Of a stretch of DNA of 64,000 nucleotides, positions 20,325 to 28,688 are shown in pieces. The stretch comes from Thermohalobaculum sp050330995 (GTDB taxonomy: Bacteria; Pseudomonadota; Alphaproteobacteria; Rhodobacterales; Rhodobacteraceae): assembly GCA_050330995.1 (NCBI GenBank), contig JBHJHI010000033.1:1-64000 (forward strand), written 5' to 3'. The number at the start of each line of letters is the position of its first letter. The stretch's first letter is position 1. The notes under the pieces are model-generated. The model was not told the DNA's origin. It did not search any database and saw nothing but the letters and a program-made list of their open reading frames with translations. The translations under genes and the position numbers were made by a program.

Positions 20325-21764
20325 TCAGGGCCGCCAGCGGGTGGTCCAGACGGTATCCTCGGAGGGGTCGTAGCCGAACAGCGGACTGTCCGAGATCGCC
20401 TCGGCGATCGCCGGCGCGGCGGGGTCGACCGCGAGGCCGAGGTGCTCGACGGTCAGGAGGCCGATCGCGGCGAGGATGGTGTAGACCGCCACCGTCTCGT
20501 CGCGGCGGGCCTCGACGAGGTCGCTCTCGGCGTCGAGCACGTCCGCCTCGGCGTCGAGCACGTCGAGCGTGGTGCGCGCGCCGACGCGCGCCTCCTCGAC
20601 CACGCCCTCGAAGGCGAGGCGCGAGGCCTCGACCTCGAGGCGCCCCGCCTCGATCGAGGCGCGCGCGACGTCGCGCTGGGCGTAGGCCGCGGCCACCTGC
20701 TCGATCGTCAGCCGCTCCTGCGCGGTGATGTCGGACACGCTCTGCGCGACGCGGGCCTGGTTCTCGCGCACCTCGGCGTAGTTCGCGCCGCCCTGGTAGA
20801 ACGGGATCGAGAGCGTCAGCCCGATCGAGCCGGTGTCGCGGTCGCGGATGGTGCCCTGGGCGAAGGGGTTGTCGCTGCGGTTGGGCTCGAAGGTGTCGGT
20901 GCGCGAGGCCTGGGCGGTCAGCGAGAGCTGGGGCAGGAGCTGGCCGATCGCGGCGCGCACGTCGAAGCCGGCCGCCTCGCGCGAGAGGCGGGCCGCGCGC
21001 AGCGTCGGCTCGCGCACGAGGGCGACGCCGACCGCCGCCTCGCGCGTGGCGGGGATCTCGGGCAGGGGCGGCGGCGGCTCCAGATCGCCCGGCAGCACGC
21101 CCACCACGCGGCGGTAGCTCTCGCGCGAGGAGGCGAGCGCGCCGCGCGAGGCGGCGAGGTTGGCGCGGGCGCCCGCGACCTGGGCACGGGCCTGCTCGAC
21201 GTCGGTGCGGGTGACCTCGCCGACCTCGAAGCGCTCGCGCGCGGCGCGCAGCTGCTCGGAGAGCACGCGCACGTTCTTGATGCCGAGCTGGACGAAGGCG
21301 GCGTCGCGCAGCACGTTCTGGTGCGCGGTCACGGCGTTGAGCAGCACGTCCTGCTCGGTCGCCTCCAGCCCGAGGATCTGCGCCTCGGTGCGGGTCTCGG
21401 CCGCGCTGATCGTGTTGGTGATCTGACCGCCGGTGTAGAGCGCCTGGTTGAGCGTCAGCGCGAGGCTGGTCGGGTAGACCACGTCGTTGAACTCGTCGAA
21501 GCGCACCGAGAGCTCGGCCGAGCCGTTGATGTCGGGGCGGCGCTGGGCGCGGGCCTGCTCGGCCAGCTCGTCGGCGATCACCACGCTCGACCGCGCGCCG
21601 GCGAGATCGGGGCTGTTGCGATAGGCGGTGACGAGCGTGTCGGCGAGGCTCTGCGCCGCGGCGGGGGCCACGGGGGTCGCCAGCGGGGTCGCCAGCGCCG
21701 CGAGCGCGAGCGGGACGACCCGGCGCCCGTGCGCGCGAGGCCGGGGCGTGGTCTTGGATCGCAC
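20325..21764 (-). CDS. tolC: TolC-family outer-membrane channel
   Basis: A 479-residue outer-membrane efflux protein. It has an N-terminal signal peptide (RRVVPLALAALATPLATPVAPAAAQS, cleavage after AAA-Q) and two repeats of the long-helix OEP domain: SLADTLVTAYRNSPDLAGARSSV with LTLNQALYTGGQITNTI in the first, and VGLTLSIPFYQGGANYAEVREN-like sequence in the second. It would form the trimeric tunnel used by type I secretion and RND efflux, and so may serve export of the RTX protein at the left edge; that link is inference. It sits 23 bases downstream of pcm and is probably cotranscribed with it. Confidence 0.93.
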   Translation of the reverse strand: MRSKTTPRPRAHGRRVVPLALAALATPLATPVAPAAAQSLADTLVTAYRNSPDLAGARSSVVIADELAEQARAQRRPDINGSAELSVRFDEFNDVVYPTSLALTLNQALYTGGQITNTISAAETRTEAQILGLEATEQDVLLNAVTAHQNVLRDAAFVQLGIKNVRVLSEQLRAARERFEVGEVTRTDVEQARAQVAGARANLAASRGALASSRESYRRVVGVLPGDLEPPPPLPEIPATREAAVGVALVREPTLRAARLSREAAGFDVRAAIGQLLPQLSLTAQASRTDTFEPNRSDNPFAQGTIRDRDTGSIGLTLSIPFYQGGANYAEVRENQARVAQSVSDITAQERLTIEQVAAAYAQRDVARASIEAGRLEVEASRLAFEGVVEEARVGARTTLDVLDAEADVLDAESDLVEARRDETVAVYTILAAIGLLTVEHLGLAVDPAAPAIAEAISDSPLFGYDPSEDTVWTTRWRP

Positions 21765-21787
21765 GTCTCGTCTCCTGGAATGGGTAA

Positions 21788-22441
21788 TCAGAACTGGAAG
21801 GCGTGGGCGCGCTCGAAGCCCGGCAGCACCGGCGCGTCGGCGTCGAAGGCCCAGGCGCGCGAGAGCGCCTCGCCCGACCGGGTGATCACCCGGCAGCGCC
21901 CGAGGCGGCCCTCGTGCTCGATGAACACGAGGCGTCCGCCGTCCTTGAGCTGGTCGGTCAGCCTCTCGGGCAGCCGCTCGACGGCGCCGGCGACGAAGAT
22001 CACGTCGTAGGGCCCGTGCGCGGCGTCGCCCTCGGCCGGATCGCCCCCCGAGACGGCGGCGTTCAGCACCTCGAGCGCGTCGAGCGCGTCCTGCGCCTGG
22101 GCGCGGAGCGCGTCGTCGGGCTCGACCGCGACCACCGCCTGGGCCATGCGCGCGATCACCGCCGTCGAGTAGCCGGTGCCCGGCGCGAGGTCGAGCACGA
22201 GATCGTCCGTGTCGATGCGCGCGGCTTCCAGCATCTTGGCGAGCGTGCGCGGCGCGACGAGCACGCGCCCGTCCGCGAGGGGCACGTCGATCTCGGCGTA
22301 GGCGAGCTCGCGCTTAGCCGCGGGCACGAAGCGCTCGCGCGGGACCGTCGACATCGCCTCGATGATGGCGTAGCGCGTCACGTCCGAGGGCCGGACCTGC
22401 GTGTCGACCATGGCGCGGCGGAGAGCGGCGAAATCGGTCAT
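21788..22441 (-). CDS. pcm: Protein-L-isoaspartate O-methyltransferase family protein
   Basis: A 217-residue SAM-dependent methyltransferase. The N-terminus (FAALRRAMVDTQVRPSDV, VPRERFVP) and the SAM-binding loop VLDLAPGTGYSTAVIARM (residues about 82-99) fit the PCMT family branch found beside tolC in alphaproteobacteria. Classical PCMT repairs isoaspartate in damaged proteins; this branch is divergent and its substrate is not proven. Start ATG 22441 follows CCAGGAGACC. First gene of the minus-strand run pcm, tolC, popZ-like. Confidence 0.85.
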   Translation of the reverse strand: MTDFAALRRAMVDTQVRPSDVTRYAIIEAMSTVPRERFVPAAKRELAYAEIDVPLADGRVLVAPRTLAKMLEAARIDTDDLVLDLAPGTGYSTAVIARMAQAVVAVEPDDALRAQAQDALDALEVLNAAVSGGDPAEGDAAHGPYDVIFVAGAVERLPERLTDQLKDGGRLVFIEHEGRLGRCRVITRSGEALSRAWAFDADAPVLPGFERAHAFQF

Positions 22442-22643
22442 GGTCTCCTGGCTTCCGAGCCGACGCGGCGTGATTGCCGTTTCCGTATAGCGCCGCGCGG
22501 GCATGGGCCGCAACGAGGCTGCGGCGCCGGCGGACGTTGCGTCGTTCGCGGGCCACAGGTGATGCGCCCGTGCCGCCCGCCCGCCCCTTGCCAAGCCGGC
22601 CTCGCTCGCCCTATGGGGGGGGCTCGCGCGGTCGGGGACCCGC

Positions 22644-22717
22644 GGCGACGTGGCGGAGTGGTTACGCAGCGGATTGCAAATCCGTGTACGCCGGTTCGAT
22701 TCCGGCCGTCGCCTCCA
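22644..22717 (+). tRNA. tRNA-Cys (anticodon GCA), CCA encoded
   Basis: A 74-base cloverleaf: acceptor stem GGCGACG (22644-22650) pairs with CGTCGCC (22707-22713), discriminator T at 22714 (the expected U73 of tRNA-Cys) and genomically encoded CCA at 22715-22717. The anticodon loop TTGCAAA gives anticodon GCA at 22676-22678. The T arm contains GGTTCGATTCC. Confidence 0.98.
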
Positions 22718-22792
22718 TCCGTGCGACCCGAACGCGCTTCGGTCCGCGGGAGCCGCGCGTTGCCCGAGGCTCGCACTACGACGATCCCGGTC

Positions 22793-23002
22793 ATGATCCA
22801 GGGCGTCCCGGGAAGCGACATCATCGAGACCCGTCTCGATCGGCTGCCGCGCGTCGGCGACGAACTGGTCACCGCCCATCTCGCCTTGCAGTCGCCGCCG
22901 CCCGAGGTCGCACGGCTGCGTCGCAGGCTCGCGTCGAACCGGGAGGGCAAGGGGCTGGAGCACCGCCTGGTCGAAGTCTGGGTACGGGTTCTCGACCCGT
23001 GA
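22793..23002 (+). CDS. Tiny hypothetical protein (paralog-like to next gene)
   Basis: A 69-residue protein, start ATG 22793, with no recognised domain. Parts align by eye with the next small protein: LDRLPRVGDELV here against LALVPREGENLR there, and VEVWVRVLDP at the end here against AELYVSFVKP there. This suggests a small all-beta protein duplicated in tandem. The ribosome-binding site is weak, and the start could lie upstream. It follows the tRNA by 75 bases. Confidence 0.5.
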   Translation: MIQGVPGSDIIETRLDRLPRVGDELVTAHLALQSPPPEVARLRRRLASNREGKGLEHRLVEVWVRVLDP

Positions 23003-23071
23003 GCGCCTGACTGCGGAACCCTGCGTCACCCTCGCGCGTGCCCCCCGGACCCCTTCGCGACAGGAGCCTCC

Positions 23072-23305
23072 ATGGACGCGACCGGCCATTCGATCCGACT
23101 GATCGACAACTCGACTGCCGAGGAGATCGGCGCCCTCGCCCTCGCCCTCGTGCCGCGCGAGGGCGAGAACCTGCGCCTCATGGAGGGCGTGGTCGAGCGC
23201 GGCGGCCTCTACAAGGTCGACGTCGTCGTCCACGTCGTCTCGGCGCAGGGCGACACGCACGCGCAGAGCGCCGAACTCTACGTCTCCTTCGTCAAGCCGC
23301 TCTGA
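23072..23305 (+). CDS. Tiny hypothetical protein
   Basis: A 77-residue protein, start ATG 23072 with CAGGAGCCTCC upstream, codon use typical of the genome. The sequence alternates hydrophobic residues (YKVDVVVHVVSAQ, ELYVSFVKPL), which predicts a beta-sheet domain. No family recognised. It appears related to the preceding small protein. Confidence 0.65.
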   Translation: MDATGHSIRLIDNSTAEEIGALALALVPREGENLRLMEGVVERGGLYKVDVVVHVVSAQGDTHAQSAELYVSFVKPL

Positions 23306-23846
23306 CGCCCTCGGCGTCCCGCTCCGCCGCCCCCGCAGCCGGCCGCGAGCACGGCGCCCCCGGCCTCGCCGAACGACACCGAGGCCCGACATCCCCGCAC
23401 GAGGCGCCGCTTCCCGGCCCGCCTCGGACGGAGGCGGCCCCTTACGCGCATGCCATGCCCCGGCCGACGGACCGGCGCCGCGACGCCCCGACAGCGCGCC
23501 ACCGCGCGATGATCGGGTGCGCCATTGCGCAACGTCCGGGCGCGTTACTACGCGACGCCCGGGCGCAGCGCGTCCGAGAGCGGTGCGTCCGGCCCTCCCC
23601 GGAGACGGCGATCCCGGCCCTTCGTCGCGGACCGCGGCCCCGCCGTGTCGTGCCGACGACGCGGCCTCGCTGCCTTGCGAGCGCGCCGGATCGTCGCCCG
23701 CGAAGCCACGATTGCCTGTTCGCCAGGCGCCATGCCCCCGCCGCCCCGCGCGCTGCCCTCTCCTGCGGCACGAAACCCTTGGCCTCTCCGCGCGGACCAT
23801 GCTTAGCTGCGCGTCAACCAAATAAGACGACGACAGGGAACTCATC
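23306..23846. other. Intergenic, promoter region of the peptide transporter
   Basis: About 540 bases with overlapping open frames on both strands and no believable gene. The final stretch (23800-23846) is AT-richer and ends in AGGGAACTCATC before the start codon. I see no clear operator or terminator. Confidence 0.45.
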
Positions 23847-25505
23847 ATGTCCGACCTGATGATCACCGACCGCGGCCTGCATCCGATCGCCGAGCGCACG
23901 GCCGCGGCGTTCCGGCGCGGGCGGATCAACCGGCGCGAGTACATGGCCACGATGATGGGGGTCGGCGTCACCGCCGCGGGCGCCTACGCGCTCGGCGGCC
24001 TCGCGCCGCGGCGCGCGCTGGCGCAGGGCACACCGCAGCAGGGCGGCACGCTGCGCGTCGGCATGCTGGTCAAGGCGTTCAAGGACCCGCGGGCCTTCGA
24101 CTGGTCCGAGCTCGGCAACGTCGCGCGTCAGGTCAACGAATACGCGGTGCGCTGGACGGCCGACTACGAGTTCGAGCCGCAGCTCCTCGAATCCTGGGAG
24201 ATCTCCGACGACGCGACCGAGTATACGCTGAACCTGCGCCGCAACGTGACCTGGTCGAACGGCGACGCCTTCACCGCCGAGGACATGGTCCACAACATCA
24301 CCCGCTGGTGCGACGCCTCGGCCGAGGGCAACTCGGTCGCCGCCCGCATGGGCAGCCTGGTCGATCCGGACACCAAGCAGCTGCGCGACGGCGGCGTCGA
24401 GATCGTCGACGACCACACCGTCAAGCTGCTGCTGCCCTCGCCCGACATCACGCTGGTCGTCGGCATGGCCGACTACCCCGCCCTCATCATGCACCGCTCC
24501 TACGACGGCTCGCCCGATCCGTTCGAGGCGCTGGAGGTGCACACCGGCCCCTACAAGCTCGACGAGTACGAGGCCTCGGTGCGCGCGCGTGTCAGCCGCG
24601 ACGAGAACGTGAGCTGGTGGAACGAGGGCAACGGCGCCTACCTCGACGAGATCGAGTGGATCGACCTCGGCACCGATCCCACGGCCGAGATCGCGGCCTT
24701 CGAGTCCGAGGAGATCGACACGAGCTACGAGATCAAGGCCGACAGCCTCGCCCAGGTCGAGGCGCTGTGGCTTCTGAAGATCGACGACAACGCCACCGGC
24801 TCGACCATCTGCATCCGCATGAACGTCGAGAACCCGCCCTACGACAATCAGAACGTGCGCAAGGCGATCCAGCTCGGCGTCGACAACCAGGTGGTGCTCC
24901 AGCTCGGCTACAACAACGCCGGCATCGTGGCCGCCAACCACCACGTCGGCCCGATGCACGTCGAATACGCCGACATCGGCCCGCACGAGCGGAACGTCGA
25001 GGAATCGAACCGCCTCATGCAGGAGGCGGGCGAGATGGACACCGAGTTCGAGCTGATCTCGATCGACGACGACTGGCGGCGCAACACCACCGACGCGGTC
25101 GCGGCCCAGCTCCGCGATGCGGGCTACGCGATCAAGCGCAGCGTCATCCCGGGCTCGACCTTCTGGAACGACTGGACCAAGTACCCCTTCTCCTCGACCA
25201 ACTGGAACGCGCGCCCGCTCGGCATCCAGGTGATCAACCTCGCCTACCGCTCGGGCGCGGCCTGGAACGAGACGGCCTACGCGAACCCCGAGTTCGACAA
25301 GATGCTCGACGAGGCGCTCGCCACGCCCGACGTCGAGGCGCGCACCGAGCTGATGGCCGAGATCGAGCGGACGCTGCGCGACAGCGGCATCATCATCCAG
25401 CCCTACTGGCGCTCGGTCTACCGCGCCTCGGCCGAGTACGTGATGAACAACCCCGCCCACCAGGCCTTCGAGCAGCACTTCGACGTGGTCTGGCTCGAGA
25501 CCTGA
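23847..25505 (+). CDS. Peptide ABC transporter, substrate-binding protein (family 5)
   Basis: A 552-residue periplasmic binding protein of the dipeptide/oligopeptide (SBP_bac_5) family. The N-terminus has a twin-arginine-type signal (INRREYMATMMGVGVTAAGAYALGGLAPRRALAQG), cleavage after ALA-Q near residue 54, so it is probably Tat-exported. Domain landmarks are YEFEPQLLESWEISDDATEYTLNLR and the WSNGDAFTAEDMVHNITRW block (residues about 105-155), and the mature domain runs to YVMNNPAHQAFEQHFDVVWLE. It would capture a peptide or similar ligand for the permeases and ATPase downstream. Ligand not determinable. Confidence 0.93.
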   Translation: MSDLMITDRGLHPIAERTAAAFRRGRINRREYMATMMGVGVTAAGAYALGGLAPRRALAQGTPQQGGTLRVGMLVKAFKDPRAFDWSELGNVARQVNEYAVRWTADYEFEPQLLESWEISDDATEYTLNLRRNVTWSNGDAFTAEDMVHNITRWCDASAEGNSVAARMGSLVDPDTKQLRDGGVEIVDDHTVKLLLPSPDITLVVGMADYPALIMHRSYDGSPDPFEALEVHTGPYKLDEYEASVRARVSRDENVSWWNEGNGAYLDEIEWIDLGTDPTAEIAAFESEEIDTSYEIKADSLAQVEALWLLKIDDNATGSTICIRMNVENPPYDNQNVRKAIQLGVDNQVVLQLGYNNAGIVAANHHVGPMHVEYADIGPHERNVEESNRLMQEAGEMDTEFELISIDDDWRRNTTDAVAAQLRDAGYAIKRSVIPGSTFWNDWTKYPFSSTNWNARPLGIQVINLAYRSGAAWNETAYANPEFDKMLDEALATPDVEARTELMAEIERTLRDSGIIIQPYWRSVYRASAEYVMNNPAHQAFEQHFDVVWLET

Positions 25506-25634
25506 GCCGCGTGCGCCGCGCCCCGACGGGCGCGGCCCCTGCCGCCGGCCGCACGGGCGCCGCCCCCGGCGCTCCCGTGCGCGAGGCCCCGCCCGGCCGC
25601 GTCCTCGCGGCTCAGCCCGAGAGGCTTCGATCCC

Positions 25635-26570
25635 ATGGCGATGTTCATCCTGCGCCGCCTCGGCGCCATGCTGGCCACGATGCTCGCGCTGACGCTCGTG
25701 GTGTTCTATTTGGTCAATCTGCCCGGCAACTTGGAGAAGATCGCCAAGACCGAGGGCAACATGCGCATGACCGACGCCGAGGTGGAGGCGTGGCTGGAGG
25801 ACGAGGGCTACAACCGCCCCTTCTTCCTGCGCTACGGCGAGTGGGTCGGCGGCACGCTCTCGGGCGACATGGGCTACAGCCGGGTGTTCCGCAAACCCGT
25901 CTCCGAGGTGGTGGCCGAGCGGCTCTACTACACCGGCATCCTGATGTTCTGGGTGATGGTGGTGATGGTGCCGGGCGCGCTGATCGTCGGGGTGCTCGCG
26001 GGCATGCGCGAGGGCTCTGCGCTCGACCGCTCGCTCTCGGTCGGCTCGATCGGCTCGACCTCGGCGCCGGAGTACGTCACCGGCATCATCTTCGTGGCGA
26101 TCTTCGCCTCGGCGCTCGGATGGTTCTCGGGGATCGCCTCGACGCGCAGGATCACCTTCGAGAACTTCACGCTGCCGGTGCTGACCATGGCGCTCTACGG
26201 GCTGGGCTACATCGCGCGCATGACGCGGGCGTCGATGGCCGAGGTGATGACCTCCAACTACATCCGCACCGCCCGGCTCAAGGGCATGTCGTTCCGCTCG
26301 GTGGTCCTGAAGCACGCGCTCAGGAACGCGCTGATCGCGCCCTTCACGGTGATCATGCTGCAGTTCCCGTGGCTGCTGACCGGCGTGGTCGTGGTCGAGA
26401 CGATGTTCAACTACAAGGGCTTCGGCTTCGCGCTGGTCGAAGCGGCGGGCAACAACGACATCGAGCTGCTGCTCGCGATCTCTTGGGTGGCGGTGATCGT
26501 GGTGCTGCTCACCCAGCTGATCAGCGACATCGGCTACGCCGTCCTGAACCCGCGCATCCGCGTATCCTGA
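25635..26570 (+). CDS. Peptide ABC transporter permease (DppB-like)
   Basis: A 311-residue inner-membrane permease with the six-helix layout of the DppB/OppB family. It begins with the typical first helix (FILRRLGAMLATMLALTLVVFYLVN), has a periplasmic loop with RPFFLRYGEWVGGTLSGDMGYS, and carries the ATPase-contact EAA loop around YIRTARLKGMSFRSVVLKHALRNALI (residues about 212-237). Start ATG 25635 with GAGG upstream. It is 129 bases after the binding-protein gene and 16 bases before the second permease. Confidence 0.93.
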   Translation: MAMFILRRLGAMLATMLALTLVVFYLVNLPGNLEKIAKTEGNMRMTDAEVEAWLEDEGYNRPFFLRYGEWVGGTLSGDMGYSRVFRKPVSEVVAERLYYTGILMFWVMVVMVPGALIVGVLAGMREGSALDRSLSVGSIGSTSAPEYVTGIIFVAIFASALGWFSGIASTRRITFENFTLPVLTMALYGLGYIARMTRASMAEVMTSNYIRTARLKGMSFRSVVLKHALRNALIAPFTVIMLQFPWLLTGVVVVETMFNYKGFGFALVEAAGNNDIELLLAISWVAVIVVLLTQLISDIGYAVLNPRIRVS

Positions 26571-26586
26571 GCCGAGGGGAGACGAC

Positions 26587-28227
26587 GTGGAGATCGAGTT
26601 CATCACCGCCACCGGCCCCCTGGGCGCGATCCTCGACCCGCTGGCAGCCGCGCTGCTGATCGTCGCCGGCCTCGCGGCGACGGCGCGCGCCGTCGGCATC
26701 GCCGGGCGCGGCACGGCCCTCGCCGCCGAAAGCGCGCAGGGCGCGCTGGTCGGGCTCGGCCCGCGCGACGCGGCCGGCTGGGCGGCGCTGTTCGCCGCCG
26801 GCCTCGCGCTCAGCCTCGTGCTCGCCCCCTCGCTCTGGTCGGGCTTCGAGGCGCTGGCGGGCGAGGGCGTGCTCGGCTGGCTCGCCCCCGGCCTCGTGGT
26901 GGCGCTGGTCGCCCTGCTCGCCGCCGCGGCGGCGCGGGCCGTCGCCGAGGAGACGGTCGGACGGGCGGTGCGCGCGCTGCTCCTCGCCGTGGCGGCGCTG
27001 GCGGCGGTCTACGTCGTCGCCGGGCTCGCGCTCGGGACGACGGCGCTCGGCGTGCTCGGCGGCGTGATCCAGCGGTTCTGGCCGGTCTGGGTGGCGCTCG
27101 CCGTCACCCTCGGCGGCGGCTGGTTCGTGCGCGGCCGGCTCGGCCAGCTGGGACGGCTCTGGGACAGCCGGATCGGGCTGATCGGGCTCGGCCTCACGCT
27201 GTTCTGGATCTTCACCGCGATCTTCGCCGATCTGATCGCAGTGATGGGGCCGCTGGAGCAGTCCTTCACCTTCGGCGTCAAGAAGGCGGCGCCCGGCGCG
27301 ATCGACGCCGAGAACGGCGTCGTCTTCCTGTTCGGCGGCGACAACCTCGCGCGCGACGTGTTCTCGCGCGTGGTCTACGGCAGCCAGGTGGTGCTGATCA
27401 TCGCGCCCGTGGCGACCCTGATCGCCTACATGGTCGGCGCTACGCTCGGCCTGCCGGCCGGCTACTACACAGGCTCGGTCGACACGGCGATGAGCTTCAT
27501 CGCCAACCTGGTGCTCGCCTTCCCGGTGATCCTGTTGTTCTACCTGCTGGTGACGCCCGAGGTACGCCAGCCGGTGTTCGTGGACCTCTGGCTGTTCGAG
27601 GTCCCGTGGTCGATCCCGATCGCGATGGCGGCGGTGTTCTTCCTGTTCCCGATCGTGTTCCTCTGCATGATGTGGTTCACCAAGTACGAGAAGGCGCCGG
27701 TCAAGCTCGGCCTGTTCCTGCTCGTGACGGTCGCGCTCGGGCTCTGGGTCTATCTCGGCCTCGTGTTCAACGCCGACCCGTTCGGGGTGCTCTCGCTCGA
27801 CCCGAACGAGCTGAACGTGTTCGCCGCGGTCGTCTTCGTGTCCTCGCCCGCGATCTTCCGCATCGTCCGCGGGCTGACGCTCGACATCAAGACGCGCGAC
27901 TACGTGGCCGCCGCCCAGACCCGTGGCGAGCGGCCGTGGTACATCATGCTCTGGGAGATCCTGCCGAACGCGCGCGGGCCGCTGATCGTCGATTTCTGCC
28001 TTCGCATCGGCTACACGACGATCCTCCTCGGCACGCTCGGCTTCTTCGGCCTCGGGCTTCAGCCCGAGAGCCCGGACTGGGGCACGATGATCAACCACGG
28101 CCGGCCATTCGTGCGCCTGGCCGACACCATGCACATCGCGCTGTTCCCGGCGCTGGCGCTGATGTCGCTGGTGCTGGGGCTGAATCTGCTGGCGGACGGG
28201 ATGCGGGAAGAGAGCTTGAAGGATTAG
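26587..28227 (+). CDS. Peptide ABC transporter permease (DppC-like, N-terminally extended)
   Basis: A 546-residue permease. The C-terminal part is a standard DppC/OppC domain: GGDNLARDVFSRVVYGSQV (residues about 250-270), EAA loop DYVAAAQTRGERPWYIMLWEILPNARG (about 438-465), and the closing GFFGLGLQPESPDWGTMI. Unusually, about 190 residues with four extra hydrophobic helices precede it, and a further hydrophobic insert with FLFPIVFLCMMWF lies in the middle, so it is far longer than the usual 280-350. The start is GTG 26587 with GAGGGGAGAC upstream. An AT-rich gene begins at the very next base after its stop. Confidence 0.9.
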   Translation: MEIEFITATGPLGAILDPLAAALLIVAGLAATARAVGIAGRGTALAAESAQGALVGLGPRDAAGWAALFAAGLALSLVLAPSLWSGFEALAGEGVLGWLAPGLVVALVALLAAAAARAVAEETVGRAVRALLLAVAALAAVYVVAGLALGTTALGVLGGVIQRFWPVWVALAVTLGGGWFVRGRLGQLGRLWDSRIGLIGLGLTLFWIFTAIFADLIAVMGPLEQSFTFGVKKAAPGAIDAENGVVFLFGGDNLARDVFSRVVYGSQVVLIIAPVATLIAYMVGATLGLPAGYYTGSVDTAMSFIANLVLAFPVILLFYLLVTPEVRQPVFVDLWLFEVPWSIPIAMAAVFFLFPIVFLCMMWFTKYEKAPVKLGLFLLVTVALGLWVYLGLVFNADPFGVLSLDPNELNVFAAVVFVSSPAIFRIVRGLTLDIKTRDYVAAAQTRGERPWYIMLWEILPNARGPLIVDFCLRIGYTTILLGTLGFFGLGLQPESPDWGTMINHGRPFVRLADTMHIALFPALALMSLVLGLNLLADGMREESLKD

Positions 28228-28668
28228 TTGGACGTGGCTCTAACCCTATTCCTTGAGCACGATGATGCAGCGAAAAGCAAGAGAGCCCTCATCATCGGGA
28301 GTTTTGTGTTGATATTCCTATCTCGTATCGAGTTCGAAAGTAGCAATATAGAAGTCACTGCCCTCAAGATTGAAGTAAGCAAAGACTCAATTATCCTATT
28401 TGTGAGATTAATCAATTTGTATTTCTTTGGGAACTTTCTCCTGTTTGTCTTAGCCGACCGCGCTCAAGAGCAGATTAAAGCGCTGGAGAAGAATATTTCA
28501 GAGGGCGGGGAGAAACACGACTCTCGATTTAATGATGGAAATACAGAGCTTTGGATTGAACATACTCGCCTGCATCGATGGCGGTTTGCCGCTCTAGGTT
28601 TGAGAGATGTAGTCCTTCCCGGAATTATATTTATTCTGAGCATGACCGTGGCAAGTTTTCCGCTATAG
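28228..28668 (+). CDS. AT-rich membrane protein of unknown function, inserted in ABC operon
   Basis: A 146-residue protein with about three hydrophobic segments (residues 20-32, 58-76, 128-144) separated by a charged, coiled-coil-like part (RAQEQIKALEKNISEGGEKH). It has no homolog I can name; the pattern of two helices around a short IEVTALKIEVSKDSI loop is seen in small phage- or island-encoded membrane proteins, which is a weak hint only. Start TTG 28228 directly follows the permease stop and uses GAAGGA as ribosome-binding site. Bases 28321-28440 are 35% GC by count, against about 67% in the permease just upstream, and codons ending in A or T abound. This is strong evidence of recent transfer. 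Confidence 0.75.
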   Translation: MDVALTLFLEHDDAAKSKRALIIGSFVLIFLSRIEFESSNIEVTALKIEVSKDSIILFVRLINLYFFGNFLLFVLADRAQEQIKALEKNISEGGEKHDSRFNDGNTELWIEHTRLHRWRFAALGLRDVVLPGIIFILSMTVASFPL

Positions 28669-28688
28669 AGTCAAGTGGAAGGAAGAAA

